From: Macrostomum hystrix
Lineage: Eukaryota; Platyhelminthes; Macrostomidae
Length of the DNA: 64,000 nt
Direction: 5' to 3'
NCBI GenBank assembly: GCA_950097015.1
Contig: CATNEN010000038.1
Location: 35,240,501 to 35,304,500 of the forward strand
Position numbers and translations under genes: made by a program
Notes under the pieces: model-generated
Database searches by the model: none
What the model was told of the DNA's origin: nothing
Seen by the model: only the letters and a program-made list of their open reading frames with translations
In this document: positions 10,269 to 21,600 of the stretch, piece after piece
Layout of the letters: every line of letters begins with the position of its first letter
Numbering within the stretch: position 1 is the stretch's first letter

Positions 10269-10845
10269 GTATCTCAGAATCTGAAGCTGGGATATCAGAA
10301 TCTGAAGCTGGGATATCAGAATCTGAAGCTGGGATATCAGAATCTGAAGCTGGGATATCAGAATCTGAAGCTGGGATATCAGAATCTGAAGCTGGGATAT
10401 CAGAATCTGAAGCTGGGATGTCAGAATCTGAAGCTGGGATGTCAGAATCTGAAGCTGGGATGTCAGACTCTGAAGCTGGGATATCAGAATCTGAAGCTGG
10501 GATGTCAGAATCTGAAGCTGGGATGTCAGAATCTGAAGCTGGGATGTCAGACTCTGAAGCTGGGATATCAGAATCTGAAGCTGGGATGTCAGACTCTGAA
10601 GCTGGGATGTCAGAATCTGAAGCTGGGATCTCAGAATCTGAAGCTGGGATATCAGAATCTGAAGCTGGGATATCAGAATCTGAAGCTGGGATGTCAGAAT
10701 CTGAAGCTGGGTTGTCAGAATCTGAAGCTGGGATATCAGAATCTGAAGCTGGGATGTCAGAATCTGAAGCTGGGATATCAGAATCTGAAGCTGGGATCTC
10801 AGAATCTGAAGCTGGGATCTCAGAATCTGAAGCTGGGATCCCCGA
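10269..10845 (+). repeat. Minisatellite, 21-bp unit, in the 3' UTR
   Basis: About 27 copies of a 21-bp unit (GGGATATCAGAATCTGAAGC plus T) starting about 76 bp after the TGA stop of the preceding gene. A/G and A/C changes give GATGTC, GATCTC and GACTCT variants. It stays open as ISESEAG heptads, but no start or splice links that frame to the gene, so I take it as untranslated. The first unit starts GTATCTCAG where later ones have ATATCAG, which resembles the intron-start arrays at 9444 and 24321. Confidence 0.93.
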
Positions 10846-10970
10846 GCTTGAGAGCTCAAGGACATTGCTGTCATCTGGGTTTAGAGTTGTGTTTTATGGG
10901 CCTTCTGAAAATGCACCCGATTTCTTAGAATCAGATAAGAAATATGTGTTTCCTCTGTACAAGCACCATA

Positions 10971-10976
10971 AATAAA
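10971..10976 (+). promoter_or_regulatory. Poly(A) signal AATAAA
   Basis: Canonical AATAAA in AT-rich sequence about 780 bp past the stop of the 9321-10192 gene, just after the 21-bp array. It places the array in the 3' UTR unless an earlier non-canonical site is used. Confidence 0.55.
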
Positions 10977-11164
10977 GGACATTTTCCAGAAAATTACCTA
11001 AAAGTTCTTGCTTTTATCCATAAAATAAAAGTACAAAATAATTAACATAAAATATTTGCCTGTTGTCAAAAATTAAATCTGTCAATCCAATCAATAATTT
11101 ACTGACTTTCTTGTATTTTGTTATAAAGAGATATGAATGTTTTAGGTAATCTGAATATGAATGG

Positions 11165-11300
11165 ATGTTCCATGTTTATTTGTTTTTGGTGTCTGTTTTT
11201 GGTGTCTGCTTGCCTGTTTTGATGTCTGCTTTACTGTTTTTGATGTCTGCTTGTCTGTTTTTGGTGTCTGTTTGTCAGCTTTTCTCTCCGTCTGCCGTCT
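11165..11300. repeat. Degenerate short repeat, unit about 20 bp
   Basis: Six or seven imperfect copies related to TGTTTTTGGTGTCTGCTTG. It keeps frames open on both strands by composition only. The flanks (10977-11160 and 11300-11690) are AT-rich with nothing recognised. Confidence 0.7.
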
Positions 11301-11694
11301 GTCTGTCTGGTGGATCGCACAGGTTTTCAAACAGCAAGTGTGAAGGAGCGAGAAGTCCTTCGGAAGAGTTTGGGAAGCCATAAAATGTGCTTCATTTGAC
11401 TCTCAAAATATGTACACCAAATACGTAATATGACAGAAAGACTTCAACTTTTCTGTTTTGATATATGAGATAATGCAAAAAATATTTTCATTAAATTCGG
11501 AAGCCTAATGAATGCCAGGTAAAATTTCAAGCAGGTATGTGACACTCAACAGAAGCTATTTTAGCTCGATTGCTAAAACAATATGCCTCAGACACAATAT
11601 ACTCGAACAATGAAACGCTTAAAAAGCAGCGAAAAAAATAATTTAAATTAAGATATAAAAATGTACCAGTTAGAAATCGAGATTTACATGCTGG

Positions 11695-11950
11695 ACACCT
11701 GTTAGACTTTCAGATTTTTGTTAGACACCTGTTAGACACCTGATAGACATCCAGATTCACATGTTAGACATCTGTTAGACGCCGAGATTCACATGTTAGA
11801 CATCCAGATTCACATGTTAGACATCTGTTAGACGCCGAGATTCACATGTTAGACATCCAGATTCACATGTTAGACATCTGTTAGACGCCGAGATTCACAT
11901 GTTAGACATCCAGATGCACGTTAGACACCTGTTAGACATCGAGATTCACA
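11695..11950. repeat. Compound minisatellite (TTAGACATC/GAGATTCACATG)
   Basis: Alternating units TTAGACATCCAGATTCACATG and TTAGACATCTGTTAGACGCC followed by GAGATTCACATG, giving a 53-bp higher-order unit repeated about three times (11765-11925). Unique sequence follows to 12285. Confidence 0.9.
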
Positions 11951-12285
11951 ACAATGAAGGTCTGACAAATTTTCGGGACACAGCTGTCCGGTGTTACTGC
12001 CAGCAATTTTCTTTGCACTGATCTGACACTGAATACAAAGATTCAATGACATTCATTTCCTATTCATCCAATAAGTAAATCTGCCGGAAACGACCATTTT
12101 CGAAGCATCAAGTTTAAAGCATCAAGCAATGCTTGGCTGAGTGCCTGCCAATGCCAAAACTGATTAGCTGTTCAGGAAGATAATTTCAAAGCTTTTAAAG
12201 AGTGCCTGAATTTTACAGAACCCGATGAATTTAGGACATTTATTATACTCATCAGATACTGATCCCTGTTAAAAACCAAAATTAC

Positions 12286-14790
12286 CCTGTAACACCCGAG
12301 ATTTGACATCCGTAATACCCAAAATTCTAAATCTGTAACACCTCCGATTTCGAATCTGTATAAAACAACTCAGATTTAGTATCTGTAACACCTCAGATTT
12401 CGAATCTGTATAAAACAACTCAGATTTAGTATCTGTAACATCTCAGATTCGGCATCTGTAACACCTCAGATTCGGCATCTGTAACACCTCAGATTCGGCA
12501 TCTGTAACACCTCAGATTCGGCATCTGTAACACCTCAGATTCGGTATCTGTAACACCTCAGATTCGGCATCTGTAACACCTCAGATTCGGTATCTGTAAC
12601 ACCTCAGATTCGTCATCTGTAACACCTCAGATTCGGCATCTGTAACACCTCAGATTGGGTATCTGTAACACCTCAGATTCGGCATCTGTAACACCTCAGA
12701 TTCGGAATCTGTAGCACCTCAGATTTACCATCTGTAACACCTCAGATTAGGAATCTGTAACACCTCAGATTCGGCATCTGTAATACCTCAGATTCAGCAT
12801 CTGTAACACCTCAGATTGGGTATCTGTAACATCTCAGATTGGGTATCTGTAACACCTCCGATTTCGACTCTGTATAAAACAACTCAGATTTAGTATCTGT
12901 AACACCTCAGATTCGGCATCTGTAACACCTCAGATTCGGCATCTGTAACACCTCAGATTCGGTAACTGTAACACCTCAGATTCGGCATCTGTAACACCTC
13001 AGATTCGGCATCTTTAACACCTCAGATTTATCATCTGTAACACCTCAGATTCGGTAACTGTAACACCTCAGATTCGGCATCTGTAACACCTCAGATTTTT
13101 ATCATCTGTAACACCTCAGATTTTTATCATCTGTAACACCTCAGATTTGGCATCTGTAACACTTCAGATTTATCATCTGTAACACCTCAGATTTGGCATC
13201 TGTAACACCTCAGATTGGGCATCTGTAACACCTCAGATTTGGCATCTGTAACACCTCAGATTCGGTATCTGTAACACCTCAGATTCGTCATCTGTAACAC
13301 CTCAGATTCGGCATCTGTAACACCTCAGATTGGGTATCTGTAACACCTCAGATTCGGCATCTGTAACACCTCAGATTCGGAATCTGTAGCACCTCAGATT
13401 TACCATCTGTAATACCTCAGATTAGGAATCTGTAACACCTCAGATTCGGCATCTGTAATACCTCAGATTCAGCATCTGTAACACCTCAGATTGGGTATCT
13501 GTAACATCTCAGATTGGGTATCTGTAACACCTCAGATTTCGACTCTGTATAAAACAACTCAGATTTAGTATCTGTAACACCTCAGATTCAGCATCTGTAA
13601 CACCTCAGATTGGGCATCTGTAACACCTCAGATTGGGCATCTGTAACACCTCAGATTTGGCATCTGTAACACCTCAGATTCGGCATCTGTAACACCTCAG
13701 ATTTACCATCTGTAACACCTCAGATTCGGAATCTGTAGCACCTCAGATTTACCATCTGTAACACCTCAGATTAGGAATCTGTAACACCTCAGATTCGGCA
13801 TCTGTAATACCTCAGATTCAGCATCTGTAACACCTCAGATTGGGTATCTGTAACATCTCAGATTGGGTATCTGTAACACCTCCGATTTCGACTCTGTATA
13901 AAACAACTCAGATTTAGTATCTGTAACACCTCAGATTCGGCATCTGTAACACCTCAGATTCGGCATCTGTAACACCTCAGATTCGGTAACTGTAACACCT
14001 CAGATTCGGCATCTGTAACACCTCAGATTCGGCATCTTTAACACCTCAGATTTATCATCTGTAACACCTCAGATTCGGTAACTGTAACACCTCAGATTCG
14101 GCATCTGTAACACCTCAGATTTTTATCATCTGTAACACCTCAGATTTTTATCATCTGTAACACCTCAGATTTGGCATCTGTAACACTTCAGATTTATCAT
14201 CTGTAACACCTCAGATTGGGCATCTGTAACACCTCAGATTCAGCATCTGTAACACCTCAGATTTGGCATCTGTAACACCTCGGATTTATCATCTGTAACA
14301 CCTCAGATTTTTATCATCTGTAACACCTCAGATTTGGCATCTGCAACACTTCAGATTTATCATCTGTAACACCTCAGATTGGGCATCTGTAACACCTCAG
14401 ATTCAGCATCTGTAACACCTCAGATTTTTATCATCTGTAACACCTCAGATTTGGCATCTGCAACACTTCAGATTTATCATCTGTAACACCTCAGATTCGG
14501 CATCTGTAACACCTCAGATTCGGCATCTGTAACGCCTCAGATTCGGCATCTGTAACGCCTCAGATTCGGCATCTGTAACACCTCAGATTCGGCATCTGTA
14601 ACACCTCAGATTCGGTAACTGTAACACCTCAGATTCGAAATCTGTAACACCTCAGATTTATCATCTGTAACACCTCAGATTTGGCATCTGTAACACCTCA
14701 GATTCAGCATCTGTAACACCTCAGATTCAGCATCTGTAACACCTCAGATTCGGAATCTGTAACACCTCAGATTGAGATCTTTACCACGTA
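12286..14790. repeat. Minisatellite, 23-bp unit, with long-range higher-order structure
   Basis: More than 100 copies of a 23-bp unit (core TCTGTAACACCTCAGATTCG). Variants include ATTTATC, ATTTTTATC and ATTGGG, and a distinct unit TCTGTATAAAACAACTCAG. The latter marks repeated blocks at about 12357, 12407, 12868, 13545 and 13896. The block with AATCTGTAGCACC recurs at about 12708, 13381 and 13731. The array therefore grew by copying segments of many units. No gene is attached. Confidence 0.97.
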
Positions 14791-15709
14791 ATTAAAGTGT
14801 GTGACACCCCAGCTTTGAAATCTGTACTGCAACAGGTCAGATATTTTTGTTAAAACCTCAGATTTTTCATACCTGCCAGGAATATTATTAACAGTTGATT
14901 GATAATTCAAAAGCGAGGCATTGTATTCTTATCCCGTAATCTTATTCGAATCCGAATTTGCGAATAAATGCAAATTAAAAATCTACCTGCATTGAAACAG
15001 CAATTCAATAATCCATAAATTTCACGCCCCTGTTAATCTGAAGCAGACCAAAAAGAGAAAGGTAATCACAGTCTCACAATGTTCGCTTACTCTTGTTTCA
15101 ATTAATCATTTTTTTGCTTTTTCAAAGACCCAGTCAACACGTGACTGATGGCAGCCTATCCAGCTAATGCACTAAAACAATAATCTAGTAGGCAAGCGGA
15201 TACTAATAACAAATAATTACATTAGCAACCCTGACAGCTAAGCCCGATAAGACCAACAGAGAAAATCTCGTATTTCAATACATATCGTGTAACATAAAGC
15301 TAGTCAGTTTAGTATGTTGATTTAGTCCATTTTCATGGCTGCGGACTGCCGTTAAATTTATTTAATTCTTGAAAGCTGATAACAAGAAAAACGCTTACAA
15401 TTATTACTACTTTACGTAGCAATGTTATAAACTTGTCACTAAATAAGCACACGTCAGAAATAAATGAAGGGTTAGAAAAAGAGTTATGCATTATCATGAT
15501 TCCTGTTATTGTCATATTATATATATATATATATGTGTGCGTGTGCATATAAAGTGCATGCAAAAAGTAAGTAAGCACATGAGTGTCTGTCATTTCAAGC
15601 AGCAAGCATATTTGTTCGGATTCTGGATACCAAGCGAATTCAGTGAAGTTAGGACTCAAAACTATTAGAAAAATAATTAAAGCACATCTATGCGAGGATC
15701 TAACAAAAT
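14791..15709. other. AT-rich spacer with a TA/TG microsatellite
   Basis: Unique AT-rich sequence. A (TA)n run followed by GTGTGCGTGTGC lies at 15517-15546. Open frames here are low-complexity and unsupported. Confidence 0.5.
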
Positions 15710-16270
15710 GGTTGATAGTTTGACAGGTTAGTTAGAAGGATGTGATAGTTTGACAAGTTAGTTTGAGGGGTGTGATAGTTTGACAGGTTAGTTTGAGGGG
15801 TGTGATACTTTGACAGGTACGTTTGAAGGATTTGATAGTTTGACTGGTTAGTTAGAAGGATGTGATAGTTTGACAAGTTAGTTTGAAGGATGTGATAGTT
15901 TGACAGGTTAGTTTGAGGGGTGTGATAGTTTGACAGGTTAGTTTGAGGGGTGTGATAGTTTGACAGGTTAGTTTAAAGGATTTAATAGTTTGACAGGTTA
16001 GTTTGAAGGATGGGATAGTTTGGCAGGTTAGTTTGAAGGATGGGATAGTTTGGCAGGTTAGTTTGAAGGATGGGATAGTTTGACAGGTTAGTTTGAAGGA
16101 TCTGATAGTTTGACAAGTTAGTTTGAAGGATGTGATAGTTTGACAAGTTAGTTTGAAGGATGTGATAGTTTGACAGGTTAGTTTGAGGGGTGTGATAGTT
16201 TGACAGGTTAGTTTGAGGGGTATGATGGTTTGACAGGTTAGTTTGAGGGGTGTGATGGTTTGACAGGTAA
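15710..16270. repeat. Minisatellite, 30-bp unit with donor-like GTTAGT
   Basis: About 18 copies of a 30-bp unit (core GATAGTTTGACAGGTTAGTTTG). Most plus-strand units contain AG|GTTAGT, a plausible 5' splice site. The last copy changes to ACAG|GTAAGT, a consensus 5' splice site (16266-16272). No coding exon is attached on the left, so I do not call an intron. Confidence 0.95.
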
Positions 16271-16800
16271 GTTGGGTCTGGTGTTACTTTAGGGACAGAT
16301 TTCACAGCAAAAGTTTAGATCTATGTCAATGAGTTTGACAGCTTAAACAGATCAGATGATCTCACTGATAAAGGACGCAGCCAGGTTAGCGTTTTGACAG
16401 TCAGTGCCAGCAAACCCGAAAACGATGAAATATGCTAAAGGCAAAGGCGTCAACAATAATAAACATCACGAAGGCAGCTAAAGTAAGAATTAAAAAAGGT
16501 AGCATTGCATTTTTTGCAAACAAAAGCACAGTTAAATACTAAATAAATATTCAGGTATAAAAATATAGCTACTACTTGTACTAGTAGTAGAATACACCAG
16601 AGGACAGAATAAAAAAACTAGAAATTCTAGTTAGTTCAGTTAAGTAACAGAAATCAACAAAAGAAATCAAAATTAGCACCTGGATTATCTATAGCTGAGA
16701 GTATCAATGCTGCTTTTAATGATTTGGGATACTTGTATACTATAATGTGCCACGATAATGACACTGTTATACACTTAATCAACTAATGAACTTTCTGTGG
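16271..16800. other. AT-rich spacer, no gene seen
   Basis: Unique AT-rich sequence between two arrays. No supported gene. Confidence 0.35.
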
Positions 16801-18545
16801 AATTTGGAAAACTGAGTGTTCAGAAAAGGGTCCCTGAAGAATAGGAGGATTTTGAGAACCGAGAGTTCAGGAAAGGGTCCCTGAAAAATCGGAGGATTTT
16901 GAGAACTGAGAGTTCAGGAAAGGGTCCCTGAAGAATAGGAGGATTTTGAGAACTGAGTGTTCAGGAAAGGGTCCCTGAAGAATAGGAGGATTTTGAGAAC
17001 CGAGAGTTCAGGAAAGGGTCCCTGAAAAATCGGAGGATTTTGAGAACTGAGAGTTCAGGAAAGGGTCCCTGAAGAATAGGAGGATTTTGAGAACCGAGAG
17101 TTCAGGAAAGGGTCCCTGAAAAAACGGAAGATTTTGAGAACTGAGTGTTCAGGAAATGGTCCCTGAAAAATAGGAGGATTTTGAGAACTGAGTGTTCAGG
17201 AAAGGGTCCCTGAAGAATAGGAGGATTTTGAGAACCGAGAGTTCAGGAAAGGGTCCCTGAAAAAACGGAACATTTTGAGAACCGAGAGTTCAGGAAAGGG
17301 TCCCTGAAAAATCGGAGGATTTTGAGAACTGAGAGTTCAGAAAAGGGTCCCTGAAAAATAGGAGGATTTTGAGAACTGAGTGTTCAGAAAAGGGTCCCTG
17401 AAAAATAGGAGGATTTTGAGAACTGAGTGTTCAGGAAAGGGTCCCTGAAAAATAGGAGGATTTTGAGAACTGAGTGTTCAGGAAAGGGTCCCTGAAGAAT
17501 AGGAGGATTTTGAGAACCGAGAGTTCAGGAAAGGGTCCCTGAAAAATCGGAGGATTTTGAGAACTGAGAGTTCAGGAAAGGGTCCCTGAAGAATAGGAGG
17601 ATTTTGAGAACCGAGAGTTCAGGAAAGGGTCCCTGAAAAAACGGAAGATTTTGAGAACTGAGTGTTCAGGAAATGGTCCCTGAAAAATAGGAGGATTTTG
17701 AGAACTGAGTGTTCAGGAAAGGGTCCCTGAAGAATAGGAGGATTTTGAGAACCGAGAGTTCAGGAAAGGGTCCCTGAAAAAACGGAACATTTTGAGAACC
17801 GAGAGTTCAGGAAAGGGTCCCTGAAAAATCGGAGGATTTTGAGAACTGAGTGTTCAGAAAAGGGTCCCTGAAAAATAGGAGGATTTTGAGAACTGAGTGT
17901 TCAGAAAAGGGTCCCTGAAAAATAGGAGGATTTTGAGAACTGAGTGTTCAGGAAAGGGTCCCTGAAAAATAGGAGGATTTTGAGAACTGAGTGTTCAGGA
18001 AAGGGTCCCTGAAGAATAGGAGGATTTTGAGAACCGAGAGTTCAGGAAAGGGTCCCTGAAAAAATAGGAGGATTTTGAGGAACTGAGTGTTCAGTAAAGG
18101 GTCCCTGAAGAATAGGAGGATTTTGAGAACTGAGTGTTCAGGAAAGGGTCCCTGAAAAATCGGAGGATTTTGAGAACTGAGTGTTCAGAAAAGGGTCCCT
18201 GAAAAATAGGAGGATTTTGAGAACTGAGTGTTCAGGAAAGGGTCCCTGAAGAATAGGAGGATTTTGAGAACCGAGAGTTCAGGAAAGGGTCCCTGAAGAA
18301 TAGGAGGATTTTGAGAACCGAGAGTTCAGGAAAGGGTCCCTGAAGAATAGGAGGATTTTGAGAACCGAGAGTTCAGGAAAGGGTCCCTGAAGAATAGGAG
18401 GATTTTGAGAACTGAGTGTTCAGGAAAGGGTCCCTGAAGAATAGGAGGGTTTTGAGAACCGAGAGTTCAGGAAAGGGTCCCTGAAAAATCGGAGGATTTT
18501 GAGAACTGAGTGTTCAGAAACGGTTTCTGAAGAATCGGGGGATTT
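16801..18545. repeat. Minisatellite, 47-bp unit, downstream of the DHHC gene
   Basis: About 37 copies of a 47-bp unit (core GGAAAGGGTCCCTGAAGAAT, AGGAGGATTTTGAGAAC). Unit types differ at CTGAGTG/CCGAGAG and GAAGAATAGG/GAAAAATCGG. The type with AAAACGGAAGATT and GGAAATGGTCC occurs at about 17118 and 17635, 517 bp (11 x 47) apart. The array starts about 95 bp past the stop of the minus-strand DHHC gene and may be in its 3' UTR. In the sense of that gene each unit contains TCCTCCTATTCTTCAG, a good 3' splice-site sequence. Confidence 0.96.
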
Positions 18546-18640
18546 TGAAAACAGGGACGGAACAGAGGGTTTTTTAGTGAAGGTACCTTCAGGCTAGGCA
18601 TTTTCTCAAAATAGTGCAGGTTGAAATGTAAAGCTCACAC

Positions 18641-21600
18641 TTAGACATTGATCTTGCTAAGTCGGACAATCTCCTCGTCGATTAGGCGATCTTTGCGCCT
18701 ACGGCAGGGCACCAGCCAGAGCCAGGGGGAATCGTAGCCGAACACTCGCGAAGCCGATTCGAACACGTTCATCGGACGGCTGCGCTGCGGCGGTTCATCC
18801 TGCGGCAGTTGACGCCGGCGAACAATCTCCAACAGTTCCAAGGTGGTTCGGCTCTCCCTGATGCCGATGCACTGCACAGCCAGGAGCATTGACATGCCAA
18901 CTAGTGTGATGAAGCTGACTAATATCGCGCTGCCTAGCCGGAGAGAGCGATGCGACGGACAGGAGACTGTCAGCGGTGTCAATGACTTAAACAGAGAATC
19001 GGCTAACAGCGAAGTCGAAGCACTGATGGATGCCGCAGTACAGGTAGGTGAATAATAGCCCAGTGTATCGCGCCACAGGTGATACTGGGCTGCTAGGCAA
19101 AGCAAAACACCGTAGAATAAAAGCAGGATGAAACGCCATCTGTTGTGCTCGCCGACACAGTTGAGAACAAACGGGCAGTGATGGTCCATTTCTAGGACGC
19201 AACGGCCGCATCTGGGTTAGAAGAATAGTGAGGATTACACTATAAGTATATTAGCACCTTATTACCCCCCCAATGACCTGTGACTGAGTAGCTAATTATG
19301 CCTCTGACCTGACCTCAGTCTGGGTAGTTCATTCCCCAATCCCCAGTCTGATTTATCCCCAGTCTAGTATGAGTAGATTACTAGCACACTAAGCCCCCTT
19401 GGGGGGCACAACTGTTCAGACAAAAATATTGTGTAATGCAGAAGGACAAACCACACCTAAAAGCAAACAAAAACGAAAACTCTACTTCGTTAGTATTAAT
19501 TTCCTTGATTGCGAATATACGTGATTGCGATTCAACAAGAATTAGAATTCTCACTAAATATAAAAATAGTCAGTCTGAGCTTGAATACATCAGAGATATC
19601 CGGTCTGTACACCAACAGCCCAATTGGGGCAAAATTACACAAGTAACTTACATTTGATACAACTCAGCTAAATCCCCAATCTAGTATGAGTAGATTACTA
19701 TCTGGAATTTCAAGCCTGAGTAGATCATTATCCACAATCCCCAGTCTGAGCAGATCATTATCCACAATCCCCAGTCTGAGCAGATCATTATCCAAAATCC
19801 CCAGTCTGAGCAGATCATTATCCGCAATCCCCAGTCTGAGCAGATCATTATCCACAATCCCCAGTCTGAGCAGATCATTATCCACAATCCCCAGTCTGAG
19901 CAGATCATTATCCAAAATCCCCAGTCTGAGCAGATCATTATCCACAATCCCCAGTATGAGCAGATCATTATCCAAAATCCCCAGTCTGAGCAGATCATTA
20001 TCCACAATCCCCAGTCTGAGCAGATCATTATCCACAATCCCCAGTCTGAGCAGATCATTATCCACAATCCCCAGTCTGAGCAGATCATTATCCACAATCC
20101 CCAGTCTGAGCAGATCATTATCCACAATCCCCAGTCTGAGCAGATCATTATCCACAATCCCCAGTCTGAGCAGATCATTATCCACAATCCCCAGTCTGAG
20201 CAGATCATTATCCACAATCCCCAGTCTGAGCAGATCATTATGCGCAATCCCCAGTCTGAGCAGATCATTATCCACAATCCCCAGTCTGAGCAGATCATTA
20301 TCCACAATCCCCAGTCTGAGCAGATCATTATCCACAATCCCCAGTCTGAGCAGATCATTATCCAAAATCCCCAGTCTGAGCAGATCATTATCCACAATCC
20401 CCAGTCTGAGCAGATCATTATCCACAATCCCCAGTCTGAGCAGATCATTATCCACAATCCCCAGTCTGAGCAGATCATTATCCACAATCCCCAGTCTGAG
20501 CAGATCATTATCCACAATCCCCAGTCTGAGCAGATCATTATCCACAATCCCCAGTCTGAGCAGATCATTATCCACAATCCCCAGTCTGAGCAGATCATTA
20601 TCCACAATCCCCAGTCTGAGCAGATCATTATCCACAATCCCCAGTCTGAGCAGATCATTATCCACAATCCCCAGTCTGAGCAGATCATTATCCACAATCC
20701 CCAGTCTGAGCAGATCATTATGCGCAATCCCCAGTCTGAGCAGATCATTATCCACTATCCCCAGTCTGAGCAGATCATTATCCACAATCCCTAGTCTGAG
20801 CAGATCATTATCCACAATCCCCAGTCTGAGCAGATCATTATGCACAATCCCCAGTCTGAGCAGATCATTATCCACAATCCCCAGTCTGAGCAGATCATTA
20901 TCCAAAATCCCCAGTCTGAGCAGATCATTATCCACAATCCCCAGTCTGAGCAGATCATTATCCGCAATCCCCAGTCTGAGCAGATCATTATCCACAATCC
21001 CCAGTCTGAGCAGATCATTATCCACAATCCCCAGTCTGAGCAGATCATTATGCGCAATCCCTAGTCTGAGCAGATCATTATCCACAATCCCCAGTCTGAG
21101 CAGATCATTATCCACAATCCCCAGTCTGAGCAGATCATTATCCACAATCCCCAGTCTGAGCAGATCATTATCCACAATCCCCAGTCTGAGCAGATCATTA
21201 TCCACAATCCCCAGTCTGAGCAGATCATTATCCACAATCCCCAGTCTGAGCAGATCATTATCCAAAATCCCCAGTCTGAGCAGATCATTATCCACAATCC
21301 CCAGTCTGAGCAGATCATTATCCAAAATCCCCAGTCTGAGCAGATCATTATCCACAATCCCCAGTCTGAGCAGATCATTATCCAAAATCCCCAGTCTGAG
21401 CAGATCATTATCCACAATCCCCAGTATGAGCAGATCATTATCCGCAATCCCCAGTCTGAGCAGATCATTATCCACAATCCCCAGTCTGAGCAGATCATTA
21501 TCCACAATCCCCAGTCTGAGCAGATCATTATCCACAATCCCCAGTCTGAGCAGATCATTATCCACAATCCCCAGTCTGAGCAGATCATTATCCACAATCC

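Noticed and set aside
10215-10975. ISESEAG / QLQILIS heptad-repeat proteins
   Set aside because: The array lies after a stop codon in a probable 3' UTR, and both strands are open only because the unit is 21 bp.
12286-14790. CRISPR-like array of short repeats
   Set aside because: There are no unique spacers; units are contiguous and the genome is metazoan. The same applies to all other arrays here.
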